Source: Azohydromonas australica DSM 1124 (GTDB lineage Bacteria; Pseudomonadota; Gammaproteobacteria; Burkholderiales; Burkholderiaceae_C). From it: a stretch of 45,214 nucleotides of DNA. Location: the NCBI RefSeq assembly GCF_000430725.1, contig NZ_KE387223.1, forward strand, positions 1 to 45,214, given 5' to 3'. A program made the position numbers and the translations under genes. A model generated the notes under the pieces. That model ran no database searches and was not told where the DNA came from. It saw nothing but the letters and a program-made list of their open reading frames with translations. Below, piece after piece: positions 25,798-34,664 of this stretch (positions are counted from its first letter, which is position 1; every line of letters begins with the position of its first letter).

Positions 25798-27855
25798 ATG
25801 AGCATCTGGGACGACATCGGCGACGTGGTGGACGACGCCGTGGAGGTGGTCGAGGACGTGGGCGAGGGCTTGGCCGATGCTGCGGCCTCGCTGTTCGAGG
25901 GCGCCGCACCGCTGGCAGGCATCCTGGCCATCGGGCCGGCGCTGTTCATCGCCGGCCCTACCTATGTCGTGCCGGCCTTCCTGGCCGGCGCCGGCGCTGC
26001 CGCAGCGCTGATCAGGCACCGCCCCATGGATCAAGCCGAGCGCGAGCTGGCGCGGCGGGTGTACGGCGATACCCTGCCGCTGGACCGTGTCGTGCTGACC
26101 AACCTCAGCGGACTGGGCGGTGCCGCCTTCGTGATGCCGACCATCGGCGGCGACATCCTGGTCAACCTCGGCACCGAGGTCTACGACAACCCCGCCACGC
26201 ATGTCGAAGGCCCGTACCCGGCGCCAGGCAAGCTGTTCATCCACGAGCTGTGCCATGTCTGGCAGATCGCCCATGACAAGTACCAGCCGCGCCTGTGCCA
26301 CCGGCTCACGGCGGGCGTGGTCGAGGGCAGCGCCTACTACTACCCGCCGGCCGACATGCGCCAGCCCTGGCCGGCGCTGAACTTGGAGCAGGAAGCCACC
26401 GTGGTGGACGAGTGGTTCGCGCCGAGCGGGCGTGGGCCGGCCTGGGGGCAGGGCGAGGATCCTGCTCATCCCTGGTGGCCCTATGTGCGCGACGTGATCC
26501 GCCGTGCCGACCATCCCGAGAGCGTCAACGGCATCCCGGTCTTCGGCGCCATCGTCGTCAAGTGGCGCCGGCTGGGCGGGCAGGGCGGCTTCCTGGGGGC
26601 GCCGCTGGCGGCCGAGGCGCCCACGGGCGACGGCACCGGGCGGCTGCAGCGCTTCACCGGCGGCTTCATCGCCTGGCATCCCGACACGGGCGCGTTTTCA
26701 GTGCACGGTGCGATCGCCCAGCGCTGGCTGGCGCTGGGCGCCGAGCGCTACGGCTACCCCATTACCGACGAGCTCGCCACACCCGACGGCCTCGGGCGCT
26801 TCAACCACTTCCGCGCGCTGCAGTTCGCAGGAGCAACCGAGGCCTCCATCTACTGGACGGCGGCCACTGGCGCCGTCGAGGTCTACGGCGCCATCCGCGC
26901 CCACTGGGCACGCCTGGGCTGGGAGCGCAGCGCGCTGGGCTACCCAGTGGCGCCGGAGGAGGCGGACGGCGCGGGCCGCAAGCAGCGCTTCGAGCGCGGC
27001 GTGATCGCCTGCTCGGAAGACGGGCACACCAGCGTGCGCGAGCCCGAGCCGTTCATCGGCACGTTCCCTGTCGGCTTGGTGCCCACGCCGTTGACGCTCT
27101 ACACCGTCGCTGCCGACGGCCAGCTGGTGTGGCTGGCGCACCGCGCCGCGCGCTCGGGCGAGGCGGCCGCGTGGATGGGGCCCCGCACTTGCGGCACGGG
27201 CTGGGCGCAGTTCCGCCAGGTCGTGCCCGCGGGCGGCGCGGCGCTCTTCGCGGTGGCGCAGGACGGCGTCCTCAAGTGGTACCGGCATGACGGGTTCAAC
27301 GATGGCGGCTTCGTCTGGCAGGGACCCCAGGACGTGGGCAGTGGCTGGGACCGCTTCAGCCATGTCTTTGCCGGCGGCGACGGTGTGCTCTACGGCATCG
27401 AGCCTGACGGCACGTTGCGCTGGTACCGCCACGGCGCGTTCCTGGAAGGCGGCGCCGGGGCTTGGAGCGGTGGCCATGCGGTGGGCTCAGGCTGGACGCA
27501 GTTCGCGCGCGTGTTTGGCGCCGGCCAGGGCGTGATCTATGGCGTACTGCCTGACGGTACGCTGCGCTGGTACCGCCATCTGGGCTTTGCGGACGGCGGC
27601 CTGGGGTGGCAGGAGCACGCCGATGTGGGCAGCGGCTGGGCTGATTTCGCGCAGATCTGCTCCCCAGGCGAAGGCGTGGTGCTGGCTCTGACGCATGACG
27701 GCCGGCTGCTGCGCTACGAGCACCGAGGCTGGCTGGACGGCGGCCCGGTCGAGACTTGGCAGGGCCCCCAGGAGGTCGCCAGCGGCATCCGCAACGCCAA
27801 CGTGATGTTCGCTCTCATGCCGGCGAGCGCCGCAGCCGTGCCACCCGTGCGCTGA
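25798..27855 (+). CDS. HExxH metalloprotease-like protein with LGFP repeats and tachylectin propeller
   Basis: A 685-residue multidomain protein. The N-terminus is acidic (SIWDDIGDVVDDAVEVVED) and followed by a Gly/Ala hydrophobic hairpin (about 35-75). Residues about 80-230 include FIHELCHVWQ, an HExxH zinc motif (His149, Glu150, His153), and a possible third ligand in GVVEGSAYYY (Glu176), as in DUF4157-like proteases. About 244-405 hold three LGFP-type repeats (VFGAIVVKW, VHGAIAQRW, VYGAIRAHW, each with a GYP or LGxP turn). About 430-680 form five blades of a tachylectin-2-like beta-propeller (repeated DGxLxWYRHxGFxDGG and GSGW.xF). Propeller and LGFP parts suggest binding to surface glycans. 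There is no cleavable signal peptide. A strong AGGAGGG ribosome site precedes the ATG. The role is unknown; a secreted effector or surface enzyme is plausible. Confidence 0.8.
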   Translation: MSIWDDIGDVVDDAVEVVEDVGEGLADAAASLFEGAAPLAGILAIGPALFIAGPTYVVPAFLAGAGAAAALIRHRPMDQAERELARRVYGDTLPLDRVVLTNLSGLGGAAFVMPTIGGDILVNLGTEVYDNPATHVEGPYPAPGKLFIHELCHVWQIAHDKYQPRLCHRLTAGVVEGSAYYYPPADMRQPWPALNLEQEATVVDEWFAPSGRGPAWGQGEDPAHPWWPYVRDVIRRADHPESVNGIPVFGAIVVKWRRLGGQGGFLGAPLAAEAPTGDGTGRLQRFTGGFIAWHPDTGAFSVHGAIAQRWLALGAERYGYPITDELATPDGLGRFNHFRALQFAGATEASIYWTAATGAVEVYGAIRAHWARLGWERSALGYPVAPEEADGAGRKQRFERGVIACSEDGHTSVREPEPFIGTFPVGLVPTPLTLYTVAADGQLVWLAHRAARSGEAAAWMGPRTCGTGWAQFRQVVPAGGAALFAVAQDGVLKWYRHDGFNDGGFVWQGPQDVGSGWDRFSHVFAGGDGVLYGIEPDGTLRWYRHGAFLEGGAGAWSGGHAVGSGWTQFARVFGAGQGVIYGVLPDGTLRWYRHLGFADGGLGWQEHADVGSGWADFAQICSPGEGVVLALTHDGRLLRYEHRGWLDGGPVETWQGPQEVASGIRNANVMFALMPASAAAVPPVR

Positions 27856-28096
27856 ACAAACAACGCCACCGGGCTGGTATCCGGGCGAAGTCGCCATCGG
27901 CACCGTCACGGGACTCAGTACCTCCCATGAACGCAACGGGCTGCCGCGACGCCTGGTGCGACGAACAGCCGCATCAGGTTGCCCATGTCGAGTTGGCGAG
28001 ACTTGTGCTTGTCAATGCCGACGTGCCGTTCGGCACTGGTCGGCGGCGTTGAGGCTGGGCATGCTTGCAGGTCTCATTTTCCTGCGAAGGACCGCC

Positions 28097-28888
28097 ATGC
28101 ACGCGCAACAAGATCGCCCCTGTCTGCGTCGTCTTCGGCCTTGCACGGTCCAGTGGCGCCAGCGTGCCGCGGCCATCACGATGGCCCTGCTCGCGGGCTG
28201 TGGCGGCGGGGTGCTGGAGTCGGCTGTCGTGGGTTTCCTGGGCACCGGGGGCGGGCAGTACTTCCAGGACGATCCTCAAGCGATGGGGTTTCAGCCGGTG
28301 GACTGCGGCGGCCAACCCTGCGCGTTGACGCTGGCGGTGGATGCGCCGCCGGACCCCAACACCGGTGTGCCCGCTGCCGTGCTCTTCGGTACCAGCTACG
28401 CCATCAAGGCCAGCGGGGAGCTTCCCAACTGCACCGACGCTTCCGGCCGGGTCGAAGGGCGCCGGGTGACGATCGGCAACTGCTTCAGTGGCCAGTATGC
28501 GTCCGTCAATGAACTGGTTTCCGACGACGGCAAGCTGCACCTGTTCAACGACTTCTTCCCCGATCTGACCACGGGTGTATGGGTGGACGTGAACGACGCG
28601 AGTCGCCGCTACAAGTTCACCGCCTTTGCCGGCTCCACGTCCACGGGTTGCGAGATCACGAGCTCCGGGCGCCGAGTCGCGACGCTGGCGGTAGTGGTGT
28701 CGAACTACGGCACCGTGGCCTTCGACCCGGGCACTCCATTGATACCCGCCACACGCATTGACAGCCTGACGGTCCAGGGCGGCGACCGCTGGACGGGCGA
28801 CTTTGTCGGCGCCTCCGGCATGCGGCTGAGCAACGGGACCCGCAGCATCGACCTCGAACGTCGCAATGAAACGACCAGCTGCTCCTGA
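28097..28888 (+). CDS. Putative lipoprotein, hypothetical
   Basis: The 263-residue protein has a positively charged N-terminus and a lipobox LLAGCGGG (Cys near residue 36), so it should be an outer- or inner-membrane lipoprotein. The mature part is rich in Gly, Thr and Ser with cysteines in VDCGGQPCALTL, NCTDASGR and NCFSGQ, probably paired in the periplasm, and ends SIDLERRNETTSCS. I do not recognise a domain. GAAGGA five bases before ATG 28097 fixes the start. It lies 240 bases downstream of the LGFP/propeller gene on the same strand and may be functionally linked; its 3' end converges on the TIR gene. Confidence 0.7.
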   Translation: MHAQQDRPCLRRLRPCTVQWRQRAAAITMALLAGCGGGVLESAVVGFLGTGGGQYFQDDPQAMGFQPVDCGGQPCALTLAVDAPPDPNTGVPAAVLFGTSYAIKASGELPNCTDASGRVEGRRVTIGNCFSGQYASVNELVSDDGKLHLFNDFFPDLTTGVWVDVNDASRRYKFTAFAGSTSTGCEITSSGRRVATLAVVVSNYGTVAFDPGTPLIPATRIDSLTVQGGDRWTGDFVGASGMRLSNGTRSIDLERRNETTSCS

Positions 28889-28921
28889 GCGCGTTTCGCG
28901 CTTGCTACGCTGTGCCCTGGC

Positions 28922-29833
28922 TCAGGCGATCTCGCGCTCCAGCGCCGCCAGCAGCCGCGTGGCGCGCTCGGAGAGCTGGTCCAGCGCCGCGCCAGCCTCG
29001 GCCAGGATGGCGCGGCGCCTCGCGTCGGCCGCGGCCACCGCGCCAGCGTCTGGCGGCGCCACCAGCGCCGCGTGCACCAGCTCGTGGATCTCGTTGAGGC
29101 GGTACATTTCGCCGCGGTATACCTGCTCGATGCGGCCCACCAGCTCGCGCGTGTCCTCGCACAGCCCGCGGTAGGAGGCCCAGGCGGCCGTGATGCGGTC
29201 GCGGTGCAGCGCCAGGCGCGGGATGAACACGTCAGCTACACGGTTGTAGGCCGCCACCGACTCGTGCACGTGGTCAAAAGCGGCCTGGTTCGTGGTGAGC
29301 ACCGCGATGCTGTTGCCCAGCGAGGCGCGCCACTGGAAGGCGGCCTGTTTCCAGGCCGTCAGCTCCGCGGCGAAGGCATCGAGCATGCCGCGGCGCCCGA
29401 GCCCGCGCAGGCCCTCGATGATGCGGCTGGCCAGCGCGAAGAGCTGCGCGGACAGTGCCTGCGCCAGCCGCGCATCGTCGTCTTCTTCCCAGCCCGGCAG
29501 GTACAGCCGCTCGGCCAAGTCCAGCTCGTGCAGCCGTGCGCGGACGTCCTGCAACAGCACGGGAATGACGAAGGTGCGCTGCAGATCGGCCTCGCGCCTC
29601 AGCCCCAGCGCGATCTCGCGCCGCACCCATTCGCTGTCCAGGGCGCGCTCGTCGAGGAAGGCGATGAGGAAATCGCACTTCTGCGCAATGGCCTCCTCGA
29701 TGTGCCGGGGGAACACCGAGCCTGGCGGCATCTCGTCCTGGTCCAGCCACCAGCTCACGTGCGGTGGCAGGCCCTCGGCAATGCGGCGCACGCGCGGCTT
29801 GCTGCAACTCTGGTGGCTGAGAAACAGGTGCAT
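28922..29833 (-). CDS. TIR-domain protein with long helical C-terminus
   Basis: The 303-residue protein opens with a bacterial TIR domain (about 1-125): MHLFLSHQSC, VSWWLDQDEMPPGS, DFLIAFLDERALDSEWVRRE and FVIPVLL. The SEWVRRE segment gives a WxxxE motif (Trp69, Glu73), the position of the catalytic glutamate in NAD-cleaving TIRs. Residues about 130-303 are predicted mostly helical with no known domain. Bacterial TIR proteins commonly act in antiphage defence by consuming NAD+ or making a cyclic ADP-ribose signal; the sensor or effector partner (for example ThsA) is not in this window. An IS element lies 53 bases upstream of the start and may have separated the gene from its promoter. The ribosome site before ATG 29833 is poor. 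Confidence 0.83.
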   Translation of the reverse strand: MHLFLSHQSCSKPRVRRIAEGLPPHVSWWLDQDEMPPGSVFPRHIEEAIAQKCDFLIAFLDERALDSEWVRREIALGLRREADLQRTFVIPVLLQDVRARLHELDLAERLYLPGWEEDDDARLAQALSAQLFALASRIIEGLRGLGRRGMLDAFAAELTAWKQAAFQWRASLGNSIAVLTTNQAAFDHVHESVAAYNRVADVFIPRLALHRDRITAAWASYRGLCEDTRELVGRIEQVYRGEMYRLNEIHELVHAALVAPPDAGAVAAADARRRAILAEAGAALDQLSERATRLLAALEREIA

Positions 29834-29886
29834 GGCCGCCCATGATGGGCCGCGCTGCAGGCGCGGACAAGACGGCTGGGCACTAG

Positions 29887-31213
29887 CAGGCCGTTGAAGT
29901 ACCTCGCTCAGGCAGTCGCATCCTGAGCGAACATTGGGACTGGACGAAAGAGAAGAACGACGATGCGGGGAGCCGATAGCTACAACGAGAGCCTGTTCAC
30001 GACGGTGCGGTTGGAGGACTTCGTGCCGGCGTCGCACCCGCTGCGCCCCATCCGCGCCTGGGTCAACGAGGCGCTGGCCCAGATGGACGAACGCTTTTCG
30101 GCGATGTACGAGGCCGATATCAAGGGCGGGCGCCCGAGCATCGCGCCGGAGAAGCTCATGCGGGCGATGCTGCTGCAGGTGCTCTACAGCATTCGCAGCG
30201 AGCGCCAGCTCATGGAGCAGGTGACCTACAACTTGCTTTTCCGATGGTTCGTCGGTCTCTCGATTGACGACCCGGTCTGGAACCACTCGGTGTTCAGCAA
30301 GAACCGCGACCGCCTCATCGAGCACGAGGCCGTGACGGCGCTGTTCGACGCCACGGTGGAGATGGCCAAAGCCCGGGGACTGTTGTCGGGTGAGCACTTC
30401 AGCGTCGACGGCACGCTCATTCAAGCCTGGGCCGGGCACAAGAGCATGCGGCGCAAGGACGGCAGCGACGATGACCGGCCGCTCGAGAACTGGCACGGCC
30501 AAAAGCGCAGCAACGAGACGCACGAATCGAAGACGGACCCCGAGTCGCGCCTGTACCGCAAGAGCAACGCAGCGCCGGCGCTGTTGAGCTACCTGGGTCA
30601 TGTCCTCACCGACAACCGGCACGGCCTGGTGGTCAACGTGCACACCACCCAGGCTGACGGCAAGGCCGAACGCACCGCCGCGGCCGAGATGCTGGGCGAT
30701 GTGTGCAGCGACACGCAGCGCATCACCGTGGGTGCCGACAAGGCCTACGACACGCGCGGCTTCGTCAAGGAATGCCGCGCTCTCAACGTCACCCCGCACG
30801 TGGCCCAGAACCTCAAGCGCAGCGGCGGCAGCGCCATCGACGCCCGCACCACGCGGCACGCTGGCTACGAGATCAGCCAGCTCAAGAGGAAATGCATCGA
30901 GCAGTGCTTTGGATGGGGAAAATCCATTGGCCCGATACGCCAGGTGATGGTGCGCGGTCTGGCCAAGGTGGACCAAGTCTTCACGTTGACCATGGCAGCG
31001 TACAACCTCACACGGCTGCGCGGCTTGGCAGGAGTCCGTCCGTGAGTCGGACAGCACGGCCACAAAAGGCCTGCTGGGCCGCCGGCCAAGGCCACGACAG
31101 CGCCTTGGCAGACCGCGTTGCCCGTCATGGGCCCTGCTGAACCGCACCAAATTGCACATGGCGATATCGAAGGTGGTCACAGACGGCCCGGCACCGGGTA
31201 CTTCAACGGCCTG
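29887..31213 (+). mobile_element. IS5-family insertion sequence
   Basis: The element is about 1.33 kb. Its ends are perfect inverted repeats, CAGGCCGTTGAAGTACC at 29887-29903 and the reverse complement at 31197-31213. CTAG stands on both outer sides (29883-29886, 31214-31217) and fits the YTAR target duplication of the IS5 group. One intact transposase gene fills it. The intact ends and frame suggest a recent insertion. Confidence 0.9.
29963..31045 (+). CDS. IS5-family DDE transposase
   Basis: A 360-residue transposase with an N-terminal DUF772-type helix-turn-helix region (LEDFVPASHPLRPIR, LLQVLYSIRSERQLMEQV) and a DDE domain: FSVDGTLIQAWAG (first Asp), VGADKAYDTRGF (second Asp) and RKCIEQCFGWGKSIG (Glu). 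The frame is undamaged. It catalyses cut-and-paste movement of the surrounding element. Confidence 0.93.
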   Translation: MRGADSYNESLFTTVRLEDFVPASHPLRPIRAWVNEALAQMDERFSAMYEADIKGGRPSIAPEKLMRAMLLQVLYSIRSERQLMEQVTYNLLFRWFVGLSIDDPVWNHSVFSKNRDRLIEHEAVTALFDATVEMAKARGLLSGEHFSVDGTLIQAWAGHKSMRRKDGSDDDRPLENWHGQKRSNETHESKTDPESRLYRKSNAAPALLSYLGHVLTDNRHGLVVNVHTTQADGKAERTAAAEMLGDVCSDTQRITVGADKAYDTRGFVKECRALNVTPHVAQNLKRSGGSAIDARTTRHAGYEISQLKRKCIEQCFGWGKSIGPIRQVMVRGLAKVDQVFTLTMAAYNLTRLRGLAGVRP

Positions 31214-31466
31214 CTAGGGCTGGCACTCGGCGGCGCGCTGCGGCTGCTCCGCCTTGGGCTGGGCACGGAACGTTGGCGCGGTGCTGCACAGGCTCCGGAA
31301 CTGCACAGCCGTGAATGGCTCGGCAGGGTCCGACAGCAGCCGTGCGTGCCTGATGGCCTCGGGGGCCCAGCCTGGAACCCTTAGCAACTTTCCTTGAACC
31401 GTTGCGCAGCGGAAGGCTACCCAGCCTTGCCCGTTACCCAACCGTCCCAGAAAAGGCATTGACACC

Positions 31467-32600
31467 ATGAAGTCCGCTGCCCCGTTCGCCCTGACCGTCA
31501 TCGGTCTTGCCGCATTTGCGCTCCAGACCGCACAGGCTCAGTCCGTGGCTATCACGCCGGGCACGGCGGCGATGGCGGCAGCCGAGTTCAATGACCTGGA
31601 GGTCGTCGGCGCCCGCTCGCCCATGCCCAAGCTGAAATTCCTGCCGGCCTCCGCCTTCGACTACAACGCCGCCACGGCCGAGGCCAGCTCCCGCGGGGTG
31701 CAGGCCGACCAGCCGGGCAAGCGCCCGGTGGCCAATGCGGCCACGCTGGTCCAGCACCGTGAGCTCAGCGCTGCCGCCCTGGCGGCCGCACCCCTGCATG
31801 AAACCGCCGTGCCCGAAGCCGTGGGCACGGGTGGCATCCAATTTACCTCCACGCGAACTTACCCGCGCCAGCAGGACAGAACCTATCCCAGCAGCACCGT
31901 GGGCAAGCTCTTCTTTCGCGACCAAACGGGCGCCGCTTACATCTGCTCGGGCTCGATGATCAAGCCTGGCGTGGTGCTCACCGCAGGCCACTGTGTGCAC
32001 AACGGAAACGGCGCTTCCAGCGGTTGGTACAACAGCTTCACCTTCGTGCCGGGCTACAGCCGCATAGGCACCACCGAAACGCGCCCCTTCGGCACCTGGA
32101 GCAGCTGGGCCAGCGCACGCACCTCCAGCGCCTGGCTCACTGGTGGCGGCCGGGTGCCCAACGTCGGCGACTGGGCGTTGATTGTCTTCAACAAGAACGG
32201 CGCAGGCCGGCGCATCGGCGACTACACAGGCTACCTGGGCTACCTGTACCCGGCCCTGATCGGGCGCCACATGACGGTGCTGGGCTACCCCGCCAACCTC
32301 GACGGTGGCACGCAGATGCACCGCGTGGAGAGCATGGCCAACAACGGCGGCACCAACAACGGCACCTGGGGCTCGGACATGACCGGTGGCTCCAGCGGCG
32401 GCCCGGTGGTGTTGAACTTCCGCCAGGACTACACGGGCCTGTCGTCCTACACGCAGGACAACTTGGCCAACCGGCTCACCAGTGTGGTGTCCTGGGGCTA
32501 TATCAGCCCGAGCCCGCAAGTCCAGGGCGGTGCGCAGTTCGACAGCACCTTCGGCGCCATGCTCAGCGCGACCTGCAGCGGCTATCCCTGGGCTTGCTGA
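31467..32600 (+). CDS. Secreted trypsin-fold serine protease (V8-like)
   Basis: The 377-residue protein has a signal peptide (about 1-24, ending AQTAQAQ) and a propeptide-like region to about 130. The protease domain carries the full triad: His175 in VLTAGHCV, Asp235 in VGDWALIVF and Ser310 in TGGSSGGPVV. Cysteines in AYICSGS and GHCV are placed for the usual disulphide, and CSGYPWAC closes the chain. The layout is that of extracellular glutamyl-endopeptidase-like proteases of Gram-negative bacteria; substrate preference cannot be read from the sequence. The ATG at 31467 follows AAAAGG at about ten bases. It stands alone, downstream of the IS5 element. Confidence 0.9.
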   Translation: MKSAAPFALTVIGLAAFALQTAQAQSVAITPGTAAMAAAEFNDLEVVGARSPMPKLKFLPASAFDYNAATAEASSRGVQADQPGKRPVANAATLVQHRELSAAALAAAPLHETAVPEAVGTGGIQFTSTRTYPRQQDRTYPSSTVGKLFFRDQTGAAYICSGSMIKPGVVLTAGHCVHNGNGASSGWYNSFTFVPGYSRIGTTETRPFGTWSSWASARTSSAWLTGGGRVPNVGDWALIVFNKNGAGRRIGDYTGYLGYLYPALIGRHMTVLGYPANLDGGTQMHRVESMANNGGTNNGTWGSDMTGGSSGGPVVLNFRQDYTGLSSYTQDNLANRLTSVVSWGYISPSPQVQGGAQFDSTFGAMLSATCSGYPWAC

Positions 32601-32772
32601 TCGCTGCGCACATCGCAGGCTCCAGGCATGAGGGCGAGGTGGCCGCTACAGTGCGGCCAGCCGGGTGATGCCCTCTGTTGCGCAGCCAGCGAGTACGTGA
32701 AGTCGCTGACTGGAGTCAATATCGCCGTTTGAGTAAGGTGCTTATCAACGCGCGGGATCGCTTTTAACGTGT

Positions 32773-32787
32773 ACGGCAATTTGCCGT
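32773..32787. promoter_or_regulatory. Palindromic operator of the toxin-antitoxin pair
   Basis: ACGGCAATTTGCCGT is a perfect 7-1-7 palindrome 25 bases before the antitoxin start. RHH antitoxins of the TacA type bind such sites to repress their own operon, so autoregulation here is likely. Confidence 0.6.
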
Positions 32788-32811
32788 TTCCTTGCGTTGA
32801 AAGGATCTGTT

Positions 32812-33099
32812 ATGCCTGCCGCTACTTCCACCGCCACTGCCCGCCTTGAAGCCCGCATCAGCACCGAGCTGCATGCCATGCTCAAGTGCGCCGCCGAGCT
32901 CCAGGGCCGCACCATGACCGATTTCGTGGTGGCCGCTGTACAGGACGCCGCGCAACACGCCATTGAGCAGGCGGAAGTGGTGCGGCTGGCGTTGGCTGAC
33001 CAGGAGTGCTTCGCGCAGGCGTTGCTTTCGCCGCCCGAGCCAGCGCCGGCGCTGCAGCGTGCCTTCAAGCGCCGCCGCCTGCTGCGCGACGCCGAGTGA
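32812..33099 (+). CDS. DUF1778 ribbon-helix-helix antitoxin (TacA-type)
   Basis: A 95-residue protein with an N-terminal RHH DNA-binding segment (TARLEARISTELHAMLKCAA, then GRTMTDFVVAAVQDAA) and a C-terminal tail (RRLLRDAE) of the kind that wraps around a GNAT toxin. AAAGGA six bases before ATG 32812 fixes the start. It overlaps the toxin gene by four bases (GTGA), so the two are translationally coupled. Confidence 0.9.
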   Translation: MPAATSTATARLEARISTELHAMLKCAAELQGRTMTDFVVAAVQDAAQHAIEQAEVVRLALADQECFAQALLSPPEPAPALQRAFKRRRLLRDAE

Positions 33100-33590
33100 G
33101 TTCGGCGCCCTACCGCGTCGTGCCGCTTGACGCCGCAGCGCACGACCGCAGCGTGTTTGCCAGCGGCTCTGCACCACTGGACCGCTACCTGCGCGAGCAG
33201 GTGACGCAGGACATTCGCCGCCGGGTGGCCGCGTGCTTCGTGGCCAGGACCGATGAGCAGCGCATCGCGGGCTACTACACACTGGCCTCAGCGAGCCTGC
33301 TGCTGGCCGACCTCCCGTCGGCTGCAGCGAAGAAGCTGCCCAGATACCCGACGGTGTTGGCCGTGCGCATGGGGCGCTTGGCCGTGGACCATGCGCACAA
33401 GGGGCAGGGGCTGGGCGGGGCGCTGCTGGCCGACGCGCTGCACCGCGCGGCCCGCGCCGAGATTGCAACCTATGCCTTGATGGTGGACGCCAAGGAGGAG
33501 GCAGCGGTGGCGTTCTACCGCCATCACGGCTTCGTCGCGCTGCCGGATTCGCTGCAGACACTGTTCTTGCCGCTGGCGTCAGTCAGGTGA
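33096..33590 (+). CDS. GNAT acetyltransferase toxin (TacT-type)
   Basis: The 164-residue GNAT protein has the acetyl-CoA loop in DHAHKGQGLGGALLADAL (Q/RxxGxG) and the C-terminal AVAFYRHHGF with the candidate catalytic tyrosine. The N-terminal ASGSAPLDRYLREQ is typical of toxins paired with DUF1778 antitoxins; these acetylate aminoacyl-tRNA and stop translation. It starts with GTG inside the antitoxin stop codon. No damage is visible, so the module should be functional. Confidence 0.9.
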   Translation: MSSAPYRVVPLDAAAHDRSVFASGSAPLDRYLREQVTQDIRRRVAACFVARTDEQRIAGYYTLASASLLLADLPSAAAKKLPRYPTVLAVRMGRLAVDHAHKGQGLGGALLADALHRAARAEIATYALMVDAKEEAAVAFYRHHGFVALPDSLQTLFLPLASVR

Positions 33591-33989
33591 GCCGTTTGAT
33601 GGCTTACGGCACTTGGCGCAGGCCTTGGACACCGGGGCCGCAGTTGCGCGGGAGCCGGCTGCTGTGGCGAAGCAACCGAGCAGGGGCCCATGCGGGCCAA
33701 CCGGCCGTTCACGGCTCCAAGGCGTGCGAAGCAACCACCGACAAAGATCTGACCATCCTGTTCGAGAAAGGCAATCGTTGACGTTTCAAAGGCGACTATC
33801 CCGTGTTGCCGCTCGATCTCCTTGAGGGCAACAAGTTTAAGCATCTTGCCACCCAGAAGACTCTCGTTGCCGGTCTTCATGTAGTGATGTACCGCTCGCC
33901 AATGTCCGGGAGGTCTTTCGCATCCTCTGCTTAGCCAGGTACATGGCAACCTTCAAGTTCTCGGTTATCGCAACGAGCCTGTCGCCCCG
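33591..33989. other. No recognised gene
   Basis: A minus-strand open frame (33524-33949) overlaps the toxin gene and reads segments such as MLKLVALKEIERQHGIVAF that I do not recognise. Base composition is lower in GC than in the surroundings, consistent with imported or decayed DNA. Confidence 0.4.
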
Positions 33990-34304
33990 TTAACGAGACG
34001 GACGCGACCCGGACTGCATCCCGGAACGCGCGCGACGGTCGAGTGCTTTGAGCAGGCCATAAAGCAACAGCGCCGCGCTGCAACCAACGACGGCGACACC
34101 GATCAGTGCAAGGCGCCAGCTCTCCAAAGACCAGATGATCACTCCCCCGACGGGCAGGCTGGCAACGCTCAGCACGCCTGCAGTGAAGAGGAAAAGACCG
34201 TTGGCTCCGTTCACCTGGTTTCGGATTGCGTTGTACTCAATGGCTGCAGCTATCAACTGTACGCATACGACAACTGCCAGCCAGACATAAAGTGAGAGAT
34301 TCAT
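33990..34304 (-). CDS. Small integral membrane protein, hypothetical
   Basis: The 104-residue protein has three hydrophobic segments (about 5-22, 38-60 and 66-88) and a basic tail (RRARSGMQSGSRPSR), which would be cytosolic. No family is recognised. An AGG lies about nine bases before ATG 34304. It stands between the toxin-antitoxin pair and transposon debris, with lower GC than the island. Confidence 0.5.
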   Translation of the reverse strand: MNLSLYVWLAVVVCVQLIAAAIEYNAIRNQVNGANGLFLFTAGVLSVASLPVGGVIIWSLESWRLALIGVAVVGCSAALLLYGLLKALDRRARSGMQSGSRPSR

Positions 34305-34354
34305 CTACGTAAGCCTGGCATTGTCGTGAGGGGGTTGTGCATCGTCTTCAATTT

Positions 34355-34570
34355 TTAAAAACCGCGGTTGTCAGGTCTTTCATGCAATTGGTGCAGTAGG
34401 CAACAAATTCTGCAGTTGCGAACAAGCAATTGCGAAAGTTCTTCGACGACGCCAAAGTGAATCATCAAGGCGTCGCCGATGAGGCTCTTGATCTCGCGCG
34501 CCGCGTCGGTGGTCTTGTCTGCCAGGGCCCGCACCTCGCCGGCCACGACCGCGAAGCCGCGGCTGCTTCC
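34355..34570 (-). pseudogene. Methyl-accepting chemotaxis protein fragment
   Basis: The minus strand at 34469-34570 reads GSSRGFAVVAGEVRALADKT followed by DAAREIKSLIGDA, the conserved signalling hairpin tip of chemoreceptors. Sequence on both sides is unrelated, so only this core has survived. Downstream codons to the stop at 34355 are not chemoreceptor sequence. Confidence 0.75.
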
Positions 34571-34664
34571 CTACGGCGACGTTTCCGACATACAGCCCAC
34601 GCCGCCGCAGGAATCCTTTGAAGCTCAAAAGCGCACTGCTTCCTTCAGTGAGCCGATCGAGCCG

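Noticed and set aside
29834..31180. Frame continuing from the TIR gene through the IS element
   Set aside because: It is antisense to the transposase and crosses both the IS end and the target duplication; the TIR domain begins at its own Met.
31214..31501. Minus-strand 95-codon frame beside the IS5 element
   Set aside because: It covers the 5' region of the protease gene, has no ribosome site or known motif, and its stop is formed by the CTAG target site.
33900..33960. Minus-strand AMYLAK-like string resembling the end of a GGDEF domain
   Set aside because: Only about ten residues match and no GGDEF signature is nearby.
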